Assembly (NCBI GenBank): GCA_029265505.1
Contig: JAJUII010000002.1
Location: forward strand, 1 to 47,127
DNA from: Aeromicrobium choanae
Lineage (GTDB): Bacteria > Actinomycetota > Actinomycetes > Propionibacteriales > Nocardioidaceae
Reading direction: 5' to 3'
DNA: 47,127 nucleotides
In this document: in pieces, positions 46,987 through 47,127 of the stretch
Layout: each line of letters begins with the position of its first letter
Position numbering within the stretch: position 1 is the stretch's first letter
Notes under the pieces: model-generated
What the model was told of the DNA's origin: nothing
The model's input: only the letters and a program-made list of their open reading frames with translations
The model's database searches: none
Made by a program: the position numbers and the translations under genes

Positions 46987-47127
46987 TCAGTAGCCCGAGC
47001 CGCGGGTCTGGGCGAGGTAGACGAGTGCGCCGACGGTGCCCAGCAGCGCGAGGATCTGCAGCGGGTGCTGGGCGATGAGGTCGACGAGGATCGCCAGCGA
47101 CAGGATGAGCAGCCAGACGCGCTTGGG
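46987..47127 (-). CDS. C-terminal fragment of a small membrane protein (truncated by window edge)
   Basis: Minus frame open to the window end: PKRVWLLILSLAILVDLIAQHPLQILALLGTVGALVYLAQTRGSGY*. Confidence 0.6.
   Translation of the reverse strand, partial: PKRVWLLILSLAILVDLIAQHPLQILALLGTVGALVYLAQTRGSGY

Noticed and set aside
1-47127. CRISPR arrays, transposases, phage genes or a defence island
   Set aside because: No direct-repeat array or mobile-element protein motifs seen; all ORFs with recognisable sequence are housekeeping, transport or regulatory.

Overview
Window of a high-GC actinobacterial chromosome. It is probably Nocardioidaceae, possibly Aeromicrobium; this is inferred from gene content and synteny, not from a marker search. 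The region is compact housekeeping DNA with about 44 supportable CDSs (two truncated at the window edges) and four tRNAs: Thr-TGT, Glu-TTC, Asp-GTC and Phe-GAA. I saw no prophage, transposase or CRISPR array. Recognisable modules: ung; purU; an amino-acid deaminase/aldolase plus D-arabinono-lactone oxidase pair; cysS-rlmB; ispF; an MpaB-type oxygenase with a divergent TetR; carD; phoU with a divergent SenX3/RegX3-type two-component system; gpmA / DsbA-like / ybjN / mshA; a complete Mrp (A,C,D,E,F,G) antiporter operon; xth; a tmsB/tmsA-like pair for 10-methyl fatty acids; gluQRS beside tRNA-Asp; a MarR plus DHA2 efflux pair; and typA. The most interesting signals are mostly non-coding. (1) A -10-like TAnnnT box sits exactly 6-7 nt before the start codon of at least 17 genes on both strands, which predicts pervasive leaderless transcription. 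(2) A 20-bp perfect palindrome appears to act as a shared core for two divergent leaderless promoters. (3) PHO-box-like 11-bp repeats lie between phoU and the two-component system. (4) A 13-codon mini-ORF bridges mrpA and mrpC with overlaps at both ends. (5) An AT-rich nested inverted repeat of about 90 bp lies between mrpG and xth. I did not find a clear-cut new multi-gene defence or biosynthetic system.
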